Shown one piece after another: positions 20,905-32,280 of a DNA stretch of 64,000 bases; the stretch's first letter is position 1, and each line of letters begins with the position of its first letter. The position numbers and the translations under genes are program-made. The stretch covers positions 39,792 through 103,791 of the forward strand of contig WBMW01003122.1 of assembly GCA_013396635.1 (NCBI GenBank), read 5' to 3'. The notes beneath the pieces are model-generated. The model did not search any database. It saw only the letters and a program-made list of their open reading frames with translations, and had not been told where the DNA came from. Origin of the DNA: Penelope pileata (lineage: Eukaryota; Chordata; Aves; Galliformes; Cracidae).

Positions 20905-23900
20905 TTTGAAATATCTTTATTATAAGTATCTTTTTTAAATGAATGTTATTTGTTTCAAAAACAGCTAAACTCCAAGACTGAATTTTCATTCATAGTGTAA
21001 GTATCTGGCAAAACAAGAGAAAGCAAAGACATGCTGTGTAGGGAAGGCCTGTCATAATTTAGAAACCACACAAACAATAGTAGCATTTGATAACAGGGCA
21101 GAAGGTGAAGAGCGATACCCCAGTAGCTGCTCGCAGATCTACATGATCTGGCACAGGAAGGAAACTCACAAAGCAACATTTAGATTTTGGCACAAAAATA
21201 ATTTTTAAAAAGGAAGAAATAGTGATGTAGGAGTAGCCAAAATAAGAGTTGAAAAACCTGCACTGGAAAATATTCCTGGTGTGTCTTCTTTGCTAAACGA
21301 CAACTACTCAGCAGAAAGACTTTCATTTTTCTTAGGATGCTGGTAATGAAATGACCACCCAGCATTCAAACGTGGCTAGAAATAGCAGAAAAAACTTTTA
21401 AATACATAAGGAAAGAGTGTGAGAAGGAATATAAAAATATTGTAGTGCTGTTGTCATGATCACCCTAAATTAGGAACATAAAATGAAGGTCACCTCCACG
21501 TAGCCTCTCTCATGATACAACAGACAGACCGAAAATAAAAAGTAGCACACACATATCCTTCACAATTCATTTTGGGAATTCATCACCATCAGCACTTTGC
21601 TGATGTTGACAACTTCAAGCAAGGACCTGCATTAATGCAGATAATAAGAACAGCTGTGGAACGCATTACTGCGCTAAGAAAATGTCTTCCTTGCAGCAAA
21701 AAGAGTGTGAACTCTTACTATTCAATACCTTACAAGTCACTGAGTAAATCATACGAAAAACTGTCTCAAAGGGTGGGTTAACCCATCTATCATCTATTTT
21801 GAAAAGGAAGAGCAAGACAAATTGCAAGCATCAGGTGCAGGAAAGTCTCACAGAGGTCACTGAACCCGACGACACATCACTTCCAAACCGGCACGGCACA
21901 TCGGCCTCACAGACGTGACACTGGTGGCACAGGCACTGCCATTTGCTAAGCTATTCACCAGGCAAGTGCCTGGACTAATTTGGAAGCAAGGCAGCACAAC
22001 ACAGTTGTTTCCTTGGTCCTACTCTGTGACCCTTCCAGTCAAGAAGATCAAGCAGGTCCTTTAGATAAAACTGGGACCTTGCTTTCCAGATGAGGGCAAT
22101 GGCTGCCTGTACTGGACTGACAAAAATGAAAGTCAGCAAACAAAAAGCAACCCATACCAGGCTCTCAGCAAGGTAAGAAAGGTCAGGAGCACCAAGATGG
22201 CCAGCAGCTCGCATGCCTTGGCCTGGCCACGGGCACACACCCTGGGGTGGGGGACAACATGAACCCACTCATGTGTGGAGTTACAGGCCACACCCAGCAC
22301 CACTTTAAATTGAGCTAGCGAGAAGGCCCTTTTCCGCACAAAACTCAGAGGTGCTTCTAGTTGCTGCCAGGCTTTGTGCTCCCCACACGCTGTGCATGTG
22401 TGTGCTTGGGGCAGATTGGCCTGCTCAACTGGTGCAGGCCGAGCTCCCTCGTGGTGAAAAGTGCCCGCAGTTCTCTGCCCACTGAGCCTCCCCCAGCCCT
22501 CCCCACAATACTCACAGCTACTTGACAGGGCTGCAGGATGAGCCACCAGGCTGGAAGCTGTGCTCTGGGTAGGCTTCCTGAATCAGGTGCTCACTATTAT
22601 TGGTGGGCTCAGGAACCCACAGCCTGAGAGCAGGGTTTATCAAAGCTGAACGGTTTTCATCTCTGCCACCTGGAACAAAACCAGGCACTGAGCCGCTGTG
22701 GATAATGCCACTCCTCTTTTGAAAGAGGGCTTTGAAATCTGCTGACGAGAAAAAATGAGATAATACTATTAACATAGACAAAAATAAAGCAGGGATTTTC
22801 AAAATGTCAGTTGATCAAAGGTGTTGTTTTAGCTGAACAAGAGTTTCCAAGCGATAAAAGATGGTTATGTACAGACCTATTGAACCATGAAAGAAAATGG
22901 ATAGATATTTGGGTGAAGAAGCAAAGCTGACTCATTCCTAAACCCACATTTTTACAACAAGGTTCCTTGGAAGGCCACTCAGAGCAACTGAGAGAGGACA
23001 CAAAGCTGTCACGGAAGTGCAGACAAGGGGGGGAAATCAGCATAACGACATTAAACATAAAAATGATTAAAAGGTTAAAAAAGTCGATAGTTTTTTTCCA
23101 CTCAACACATAAGTCAGTGCAGTAATTCCCTAAACATAAGGCTGAATTGCACACATACATCTTACTCAGGAGCATGGTTTTATCCCCTCTGTGCAGAGGA
23201 AGCATCACGGTAGGCTGCCTCCTCCCGGACTACTCTTAGTATGAGAGCCAGTCACGGAAAGAAATTGAGGAATTGCCATTCTTGGTCCGAAGGACAATGC
23301 AATGTTAAATGCAATCTAACAGGTCCTACAGTGCTCCTCTGCTACCACGACACTTCCAGTTGTTGACACTCACGCATTTTCCTCCAGAAACATGATTTCT
23401 TGTTTTATCTAGCATTTCTCTCTTAACACAGCCAGACACCAGCCTCATCAACTCCCAGCTGATAATCCCAGTAATCTTACTGTAACACAGCAATGATGCA
23501 TGCTAGTATCACTGGCAAGTCAAAGAGAAATCACTCCAGATGGAGCAGGCACTATCGAGTGAGTACACACCAAGTTAGATGCTTCCAGGAAAATCTTCTT
23601 TTTCATGATCGTTCAACAGCAGCAACCATCAGAAAAAAAAAAAAGTATGATCTTATGGGACAGTCAAAGACACCTCTTGCAGAAATAACGCTCATAAATG
23701 GAAAAGCCTCCTGTCTGTTTCAGACTGGCAAATTCCAAGTCCTCTCCCAACTCCTTGATGGAGACAGGGATGACTGCCAAATGCTGCTATACTCTTTCCC
23801 TTGGAGGTACGTATCCCTCCACAGACCCCTCCTCTGCTCAGCATAAAAGAGGACAGCTTGCGGGCCATGCTCAGTGTCCCAGATCAAAGGCTTTTCTCTT

Positions 23901-26900
23901 TATTCACTTCTGATCCTCCTTTGAACCCTCAGAAATAGCAGCATGCACATGATACTGCTCTACTGAAAACAATAAATAACACCGTCTCCTATGCATCACT
24001 GGCCCCTTGACTGTTTTTCTGTTTTTGGTTTTTAGAAAAGTGAAGCAGCCCTTTCTGGTAGCCCAATCTGAGATGCCCCAGACAGAAAAGTCCAAGTCTG
24101 GATCCAGGTTGTGCAAGGAGGACCACAGGTTAACAGGAAGGTAAATGGATGAAGATGATGAGCTAATGCCATCTTCCAATAAAACACATTCTTCACTGGT
24201 GTAGAGGCTGTTGTCTGTCTTAAAATAGCAGAGAGCAAGGATTCCTGATCACAGATGACTGAAAGGAAAAAAATACATCCTCTGTGTAAACACAGCCCAA
24301 ACACATGACGGATCAATGTATCACACTCCTTCAGTCTTTGTGTTGGTGTTTTTGCTTCAGGTCATCTTGGAAAGGTTGAAGTTTCTCTGGGTTTTAGTTT
24401 GTTTTTGAGTAACAGCGTGCATTCAGTATGTGGGGCTCAGCAACTGCACACTGCAAGTTTTCATCATTTCAGGTGTTGCAAAACAAAAGCTCCTAGGGCA
24501 CTAAGAATTTTTTGAAATTCCAGGAAGATGTTTGTTTCCTTGCTTTTGCTTGTAACAACTACAGTAAGTAATCAAGAATCTGATCTGCAAGAATCTGATA
24601 TGTTTCCACAGATAAGAAACGCTCAAAAAAGGCACTTTCAGTTTACTAGCATCCTGTAAGACAAAGACTGAATGAAGATTGACATTACCAGACCCCCTCT
24701 TTTGCCTAAAGAGGTCAGTGGCACTTGATCAGCACTTTACAGAAGCTCTGCGCAGCCAACTTCAGGAAGAGATTTATGTACCTGGGACAGCTGATTGGAA
24801 TGGCAGCTGCACATCCCTGTATGAAAAGCACATTTGCCTCTTTTGCACCAGGACTTTGCACTCCTCAAAAGATCCCCAGAGAAGTATCCCGGTTTGGGGC
24901 AGGTAGGAGAGGAGAAGGTCCCTCCCTCCCTTTTAACCAGTATCCATCACACACAAATAGAAAGAGCAGTACCAGCTAGTAGCAGCACATAAGCATCTTA
25001 ATCAAAGCAAAGAAAGACCACAACAGATCTCTGTGTTTGCTCATAACTGGTAAACTGAAATTTGACCACAAGCAAGACCATGACCGCAGACTGAGTGAGT
25101 TGTCTTTTCCGCTACCAATGTGGGAAAGGTGTAAAGAGCGTGCAGAGGACAGGGAGAAGGATGGCTTTCCTTGTTGCTTGTGCACTTCAGTTCCTCGTTG
25201 CTCATTTACAAGGACCAGGAGCAGAAAGAAAACAAGGCTGCAAGGAACAACTGCTGTCTGCAAGCCCTGCAGACAAGCAGTGCTGAGAAGTTGCACAGCA
25301 CAGGTCTGCCCTTGCTTTCAGAAATCTTGTTTGCGCTTCTAGAAGTGTGAAACTCAGTGTGAAGTGTTGGACAAACTTGCTACGCTACAGAGATGGGGCT
25401 GAAGAGTTTACAAAATGAAAGAAAAAAGAAGTCTGGATGTAGAATGTTTGTTCCTCAGCCCTGCTTCACTGACCTACTCATAATTCACTTCTTTGCAGCA
25501 GAAATACTAGGGAACCACCAAAATCCCCCATGGGGAAGCTGGTTCCCACTTGCTCATGCTCTTGCTTTTTGCATGAATGCATGTGCCACAGCCCTTCTCA
25601 CCACAGTCACACGGAGTAAATCCATTCACGTCCTCACCAGCTATGGCTCAAGTTCTCCTGAGCAGAGCTCAAGCAGGCAGGATGTTTGTGGTGTGTCTAC
25701 ACTAGCAGGACATTTTGCATTACAAAAGGCACTTTCATGAAAATCTGAGCACTGGGGAGAAGGGACATGTGGTGACAGCTGCATTGGTGAAAAGATCAAC
25801 ACCTTTTATTCCTACTATGCTACTGCTTTGATTTTGTTTCAGCTTCAGACTAAAACTATTTTGGAAACAGTGCAGTTTATTTTTCAACATATTTGCTCCA
25901 AATTCGTATCAGAATTTCCTTCTGATGGAGGGAAATAATTTCCAAGTTCCTCATGAAACTCATGTAAAAAAACTACAGTGCCTTATATACTCTGTTGAAA
26001 CAGGGATATGTGGATAAAATTAAATTGATCAAACCTCAAATTAACTTTGTTGTTGTTGTTTCTTAAGTCAATTGTTAAATGATAATTATTTAATAATTGG
26101 AGTCAGGGCCTGAGAAAGTAAGCTGAGCACTAGATATCCAAGCTTCTGAAAATTTTTGTGTTTTTTGTAGAACCAGGAATGGTTTTGTACAGATTCAGGA
26201 CAACTATCACGTCAACAACTTTTCTGTAAGTTAATTTGTAATAAAAAGCTGATTCATATTTCGCATGACTGAAAGTCTCCTCACAATATAAAATTAAATA
26301 ATAATATATGACATGAATACATGCGGCCTGGATTTTCTGAAGGGCACATGCCCAATTCACTAACTGCCATACCAATATAAAATGCTGGCTTCCAGGTTCC
26401 TGGGAAAAAGGAGAAAAAAAAAAAAAGGTAAAAAAGAGCTCTAGAAATGTCAAGTATTTGTACATAATTAGCTGCAGAAGAGCTGATAGTCCCTAATACT
26501 GGAGTAAATAGGTAGCTTGTATCAGTGTCTATTTTAGTGATACTTCCTAGTAAAATCTGTCATGTTTTCTACACCCGCAGTCATACGATCCCACAGCTAC
26601 TGCTCGGGCAAAAACAAAACACAGTTTAAAAAAAGCAGCCTGTGAGATCCTTCACAGCAAGAACCACGTCTCCTTAGTGGATGCATGGGACAATATAGAT
26701 GTGTTTGCTCCAGAAAGAGCAGCTGCTGAGGTGCCAGCGGGAAGGAGAGCTGGGAGTGCTGCCCTGACAGAGGGCTGAGCACTCCTCTGCTGTGACAGCC
26801 AGCGCAGAGCCCCATGCAGACAGGCTGTGGTGCACGGGGTTGAACTGGCCCTGGACGTGTTCAGACAGACAACACTTGTGCTTAGGGAAAACACACCTTT

Positions 26901-27069
26901 TATTACCTGCTGCTTACTGGATGGCTTTCACTGTTTCCACTTCCTTATCATATCGAGCTGAGCTGCAGACTTAAACCAGGAGTAAGTAGCCTAACCAGGT
27001 CTGTTGCTACCTCTCAGAGTCAGTATGTCCAAAACAGACTACAGAACTCTTATCCTTCTACCTGGAGGG

Positions 27070-27107
27070 AAAAAAAAAAGAAAAAAAAAAGAAAAAAAAA
27101 ACAAAAA
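27070..27107 (+). repeat. A-rich simple repeat (A9-10 G)n
   Basis: Three runs of nine or ten adenines are separated by single G residues and followed by a fourth run interrupted by C. This is low-complexity sequence likely to vary in length. Confidence 0.9.
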
Positions 27108-30100
27108 CTTTTTAAGGTTCTGTTTTCAGCCTTGCCAGGGATCTTAGACAATTCAGCTCTTGTATCTGCTACATAGAAATAAAGACTGTGCCCTCTTCGT
27201 AAAACAAAGGCATTAAGGCATTTTGCAGATGAAGAATACTACCATGAAACTAAGTATAACTGTAGACATAAAAATTTGCGTTCACTGTTATTTGTCTTGC
27301 CTTGTCTCAAGAAATCCAGAACCACACATACCCTTTTACTCACAGCCTCTAAAATTCCATCTCCTTCTACAGAAGATGAAAACGATTTCATCAGACAGGA
27401 TTCTAAGAATAGCCTTTGGTTTTGAGCAATTTCTTCCTTAAATTTCTCGGTCAATAGGTGATTGCTGTCCTGAATCATGGTGGTTTGCATACAAAGCCCC
27501 TACCCCTTTTTGACTTGCTTGCCCGATTTACTTCACTTTTTGACATTTGTAGTCATTAGGGGGTTTCAGCAATTTGCATGAACACACTAAAACAGGTAGC
27601 AGGGAAAAACTAAAGCTCTTCATAAGAACAGGAACATTCTTTCCAAGTCAAACCAGCATCAAATTTTCACATAAAAAGCCATCCAGGTGGACAACGAGAA
27701 AGCCCAGAAATCAAAATACCTGACAGAACACAGATCAAGGTGGTTAGAAGAGCTGATGTTTTTAAATAATCCTGACTGCTGTACACCAGTATGCATTGCA
27801 CAGTGTTAGCTTTGGGGTTTGGGGGATTTTTTGCAACTGAGTCATGGCAACTGAGCAGCTCACAGCTGAATCAGCAGTCAAAGCTGAGCCTCTTCCACTG
27901 AAAAGTGTAAAAGCACTCAAATGCCAGCTCAATTTCGTAAGAAAAAAAGACTTCACCTGAAAGTTTCAGGTGCATAAACTTAGAGAGAAATTACTAGCTA
28001 TGCTCACCTTCAAAAGAAGGTGCAGAGCTAGACAGACATTTGTCACACTCAGTACCATTATTCCTATATGAGTAAACACACTGCTGTTAAATCAGAAAAA
28101 GGAAAAAAAAAAAAAAAGAGAGAGAGAACAAGTAATGCGTGTTGAGCTCTGAATTTCATTTCTGGTGAAAGCCTTCAGCCTCCAAGACAAAAGCATCCTC
28201 ATCTGCTGCAGTGATGGGACAGACCCTTGACAAACTCATGACACAGAGACAGGTGCAATGGTCAGAACTCCTGAATACTCTTTCACCCACTTTGCAGGAC
28301 AAGTACAACAGCACGGTAGTATTTCCAAAGAAGACGCTTGCTCACCAGAAACTGCAGTGAAACCAATCCAGGCATCTTCCAGCCTTGTTATTTTACAATC
28401 AGTGGAAAAGATGCATATTGAGAACTGCCAGAAAAAGCATGTTTTCTGCCTCGAATTCCCAGAGTAAAATGTAAGACAAGATAGTGACAAGCACCTGGGC
28501 AGTAAATGCCAGCAGAGCTGAATGTTCACAACCTTAACACTTGGGCAATTTTGTTACGATTTGGATATTTTCTCCCCCCTGTATGCCCAGCCAGGAGAGT
28601 TGAATCTTTACCCCAGCTCACGCAAAATTTTCCCCTCGTGGCTGTAAAAATCTGAAAACCACAGAGCTCAACATCATTCCTCTTCTCCATTTTGGTGAGA
28701 AGCAAGGCTGCAGCATGTAGCTGCCTGGTGATGGTTGGAGGCACCAAGAGAGAAATCCTTTTCTTTCTCCTCCCAACCTGCTTGGATTTGGAAAACAGCA
28801 CGAAAACTAAAAGCCACTACTACTTACTTGATGCATTAGCACACTTTTTCCTTTGTCTTCACAATGTTTCTTATACATACGTTTGGAAACCCTGAATGTT
28901 CTTGTTAGTTTGCACCTCTGTAGTGCTTAAACATCCCCTCCAGTACCGTTCACATAGGTACAGTACAAACTAGAAACAACCTGCATTTAAGTCAGGTATG
29001 CTACTACAGTAATCTGATTAATTAAAGACACTGCCACGAAAGATACTATTAATTTGGAATTAAAATAAGTGCCTTTTGGGTTATTTCAGCATAGCTAGCT
29101 TCTATACATTTGTATTCCAATTACTGGCACCTTCTATCCAAATTCTTCTTATTTTCTAGGGTGGATGATCAAGCGTACTTTCTTCTTTAGTTGCTTTTTT
29201 TCTTGTTTTTCAATAAAAGAAGTTAAGAGGAGTCCAAAATTTGGCTTATACTAAAGCAACTACTGTCTGTCGATGTCAGTTGAAATCAGAAAGGATGTGC
29301 AGAAGCAGCAGGCTTTCTTCAATGCCTCTGATGCCTTTGAGTCACATGAAATGGACCAGAGAGATTAGATGCGGACAAGTAAAAACAGAGCTGCTGCAGC
29401 AGATACCAACCAGTAACACTTTCCTTCTACTTCAACATGAGCTAGGTGGGCTCAGTGCTTTAAGTAGTTGTGTCTGCAGGTGCCTATGTTTGGCTGTAGT
29501 CAAAAGAGTTGCATTGCTTTGAGTTCAGCTTTTAAGGTAGATAGTGCTCTGGATCAAAGGACTGAAAAGCACCATAGGAATGCAATGTGGCACAAGTCAC
29601 TGCTTAGACAAAATTTTGCAGGAAATCATGCTAACACCCCTTATGAGTTCAGTGCCAGGTTCTCGGGTTTTTCAGAGCACCGGATCTACCTGTTCATCAT
29701 TAATGCAAACCACATCCTAAAACTGAATAGGAAAAAAAAAAAAAAGCTAACTTGAAAGTAGGTATGTCAAGTATGTGCAGGATCCACAGCTATCTGTCAG
29801 AGCCTAAAGTCTTCCAGGAAACCTATGGAAGGCTAAGGGTAAGCTAGCGGTTCCTTTTCCTTCTTCTTCTGAACAATTCTGCCAACACATTACCCATAGT
29901 GTAAAATTATGTGCAGATCCTGCACAGCCACCACACAAAACACAGCCACTCACCGTCTCCCAAGGAAAGCACTTTGGAGAACACTATTGCAGAACTCCCA
30001 ACTTTTGGCTAAATCTAGACTAGAGATCCAGACAGCATTCACTATGTGCACCTGAACAAGACTGTGGGACTTGCAAAAGGGAACCTCTGAATGGAATTTG

Positions 30101-30341
30101 GAAGAAAGGCATAAACTAATTGGAAGCAAAGGCATCTTTGTCCAGTTTGCAAAATAATGATGGTGATAGGGGTGGAAATCACTTCGAGCAACTGATGACA
30201 CATTGAAGAAAATTCCTGAGGTTCCTCTACATAAAAAGACTTCCACAGAACAAAGGAAAGAACCAGTAAGATGTGAGGAAGAACAAAACAGGAAACAGAG
30301 AGGAATCATTTCTTACACAAAGCACTGGAGAGATGACCCAC

Positions 30342-30346
30342 ATGGG
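30342..30346 (+). repeat. Target-site duplication, left copy (ATGGG)
   Basis: The five bases ATGGG lie directly before the LTR start and are repeated exactly at 30952-30956 after its end. Confidence 0.75.
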
Positions 30347-30491
30347 TGTTGTGGTTTGACCCAGCAGATACCTAAATCCCACAGTCATTCACTGACCCCC
30401 TACCTTCCCCAAGCGGGATGGGGGAGAGAATTAGGAGAAAATACAGGAGAACTTGTGGGTTGGGATAAAATATATTTACTAAGACAGCATT

Positions 30492-30539
<48 letters not shown>

Positions 30540-30594
30540 CATATATATATACATACATATATATACATATATATATACATACATATATATATAT
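30492..30594 (+). repeat. (AT)n / ATAC microsatellite inside the LTR
   Basis: About 100 bases of alternating AT with interspersed ACAT units. It produces spurious Tyr/Ile-rich open frames on both strands, which are not genes. Confidence 0.95.
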
Positions 30595-30881
30595 GTAAAT
30601 GAATGATACACAAAGCAAGGGCTCACCACCCACCGATACCCAACCAGTCCCCGGGCAGCAGCCCCTCCCCAGCTAACTCCCCTTCCTTAAATCACATGAT
30701 GTCATAGGGGTATAGAATATCCCTTTGGTCAGTTTGCGTCAGCTGCCCTGGTCCTGTCCCCTGCCAGCTCGCTGTGCCCTCCCAACCCCTTCACTGGCAG
30801 AGCAATACAAGAAGCTGAGGGTCTGAAATGTCCATGGCTCTGTTCAACGCTGCCAGTTGTTATCAGCTTATTAAAGCCAAA

Positions 30882-30923
30882 ACACAGCCTCACAGAAAGG
30901 CAACACAGCCTCACAGAAAGGCA
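30882..30923 (+). repeat. Perfect 21-bp tandem duplication in the LTR
   Basis: Two identical 21-base units, 30882-30902 and 30903-30923, each begin acacagcctcacag. They lie near the LTR edge that is 5' in the reverse reading, that is in U3. Confidence 0.9.
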
Positions 30924-30951
30924 ACTTCTTTCTCAGCTAAAAACTAAGACA

Positions 30952-30956
30952 ATGGG
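30952..30956 (+). repeat. Target-site duplication, right copy (ATGGG)
   Basis: This is the exact match to the left copy. Five bases fit integrases of several retroviral classes, while class II elements usually make six. Confidence 0.75.
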
Positions 30957-32124
30957 GTTCACATCTGTGCTCTGGCCCACAACCATGGACAATATTGAAA
31001 ATGCTCAGTCAACAGTAGTGTAGAAGTGTGAGCCCTACAGAAGCACTAAGTTTAAAATACATATATATCTATATAAAATGAACACGCTTAAATGACTGTA
31101 AAGAAACCTAACAGAAAAATCCTTTCACACAACTGATAGGAGCTGTACTTCTCCTACATGATTTGCATCAGAATTCAACAGATCCACTCTACTCAATGAT
31201 CCCTTCTGTTGGAAGGTTTCAAACTCAATTCACAACCCCACTTGGGAGTTAACTTGTCTACCCCCCAAAATTTAAAAAGGCTAAGTTACAGACATGCATA
31301 TTATAAACACACTACCAAGGTGCAAGATAGTGATCTTAGCAGACTGCAAGCGTCTTGATATGAACGCATGCTGATTTTCATGAGCAAGACGGTGCTTCCC
31401 ACTACGACACAACAGAGTTCTAAGTGAGATCTCCCTAAGACCCTGACTTTTGAGTGCTACATATGCCTGTCCCTCAGGGGCTGAGTGTGTGCTAAGGCCC
31501 AGAACAAGAACTTTAAAATACATCCCTGATTCTTTGGCCACACAGACCAAATACCCTACTGAAAGGGTCTTGCACTACCAAGTGAAACTAGCACTCGTTC
31601 TGTGAATCCTCCATAGGAAACGAACACCTTCCAGATTTCCCCAAAGCTGGGGACTCTGGTTCACTACTCCCATTTTTGATAATAAGAAACATAAATCCCT
31701 TCTGAGAAGGGATTTTTAGACGTACCTATGTATGTCAGCAAAAACAAGACAAAGATCTCTGGACATCTTTCCAACATTTTTCCATTCAGCCAGGACCCTG
31801 ACGTTGGCTACCACACTTTTTAAGTCCTGGCTTCAAAGCAAACTTCTTGCAACTCTCACTTCTTTCAGAAAAACTGCTGCAGCACCTGGGCTAGGTCACT
31901 GAAGAGAATCTACTGCCCTTTCACATCCTTGCTCAAACTTCTCTACATTGTTCTGCATTTCTTTATATTTTTGTTAATCCAGTCCATCCTGGAGGTAACG
32001 TAAAAGAAATGGCACAGAACAGTCTCACAGCACAAAGAAATACTTTATGTCAGCTGCAGACAGCGTAAGTGTCAATTGGCTTACATACAGCAACGAAAAG
32101 TTAGCTGCTGACAAGTTTCCTAAC
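30957..32124. other. Intergenic DNA, no gene seen
   Basis: Nothing with coding or structural support. The short reverse frame at 31281-31550 has no recognisable features. Confidence 0.45.
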
Positions 32125-32280
32125 AGTAAATACTAGAATAGCTTGCCTAGGGATGACCGGAGTCCCCATCACAGAAAATTTTGAAGAAAGGGTTAAACAA
32201 ACATGGTGGGGATACTTTAGGTACAGATGACGTTGGCTTAGGGTAGAGAGCCATAGGGCTAGATCACCTCTTACAAAATG
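32125..32280 (+). mobile_element. Ancient CR1 3' fragment
   Basis: The sequence follows the CR1 3' pattern with heavy divergence. It runs from 'agaatagcttgcctagggatgaccggagtccccatc' (the W.RLP.E...SP block) through 'gaaaattttgaagaaagggttaaac' to a 'ggcttagggtagag...gggctagatcacctctt' tail. No open frame survives and no terminal octamers remain, so the copy is much older than those at 14.8 and 63.5 kb. Confidence 0.6.

Larger units (their letters stand above)
20102..20910 (+). other. CCR4: CCR4 3' untranslated region
   Basis: AT-rich non-coding sequence follows the TGA stop (20099-20101) and runs to clustered polyadenylation hexamers near 20850-20904, implying a 3' UTR of about 750-800 bases. 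Confidence 0.55.
20911..30346. other. Long intergenic interval between CCR4 and GLB1, first part
   Basis: No gene could be supported. The subregion 22000-22600 is more GC-rich. On the reverse strand it carries two overlapping open frames (21975-22268 and 22133-22546) that end in hydrophobic stretches, but these match no family I know. An A-rich simple tract lies at 27070-27107 and poly-A runs at about 23632, 26409, 28107 and 29731. Regulatory elements for either neighbour could lie here but none is evident. Confidence 0.45.
30347..30951 (-). mobile_element. Solo LTR of an avian endogenous retrovirus
   Basis: The 605-base element begins TGTTGTGG and ends TAAGACA (TG...CA ends in either reading) and is flanked by the 5-base direct repeat ATGGG at 30342-30346 and 30952-30956. 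Its body resembles a widespread bird LTR family: a 'tggtttgaccc' end, 'gggatgggggagagaat', 'gctcaccacccaccgatacccaaccagtcccc', 'gatgtcata', and 'gaatatccctttggtcagtttg.gtcagctg.cctgg'. By that similarity it lies on the reverse strand, with a CRE-like TGACATCA and an AT-rich core promoter region in the middle. There is no internal gag, pol or env next to it, so it is a recombination relic. A 100-base AT repeat and a 21-base tandem duplication have grown inside it. The family assignment is from memory and needs a library search. Confidence 0.8.

Noticed and set aside
30372..30633. Tyr/Ile-rich open frames on both strands
   Set aside because: They are produced by the AT microsatellite within the solo LTR.
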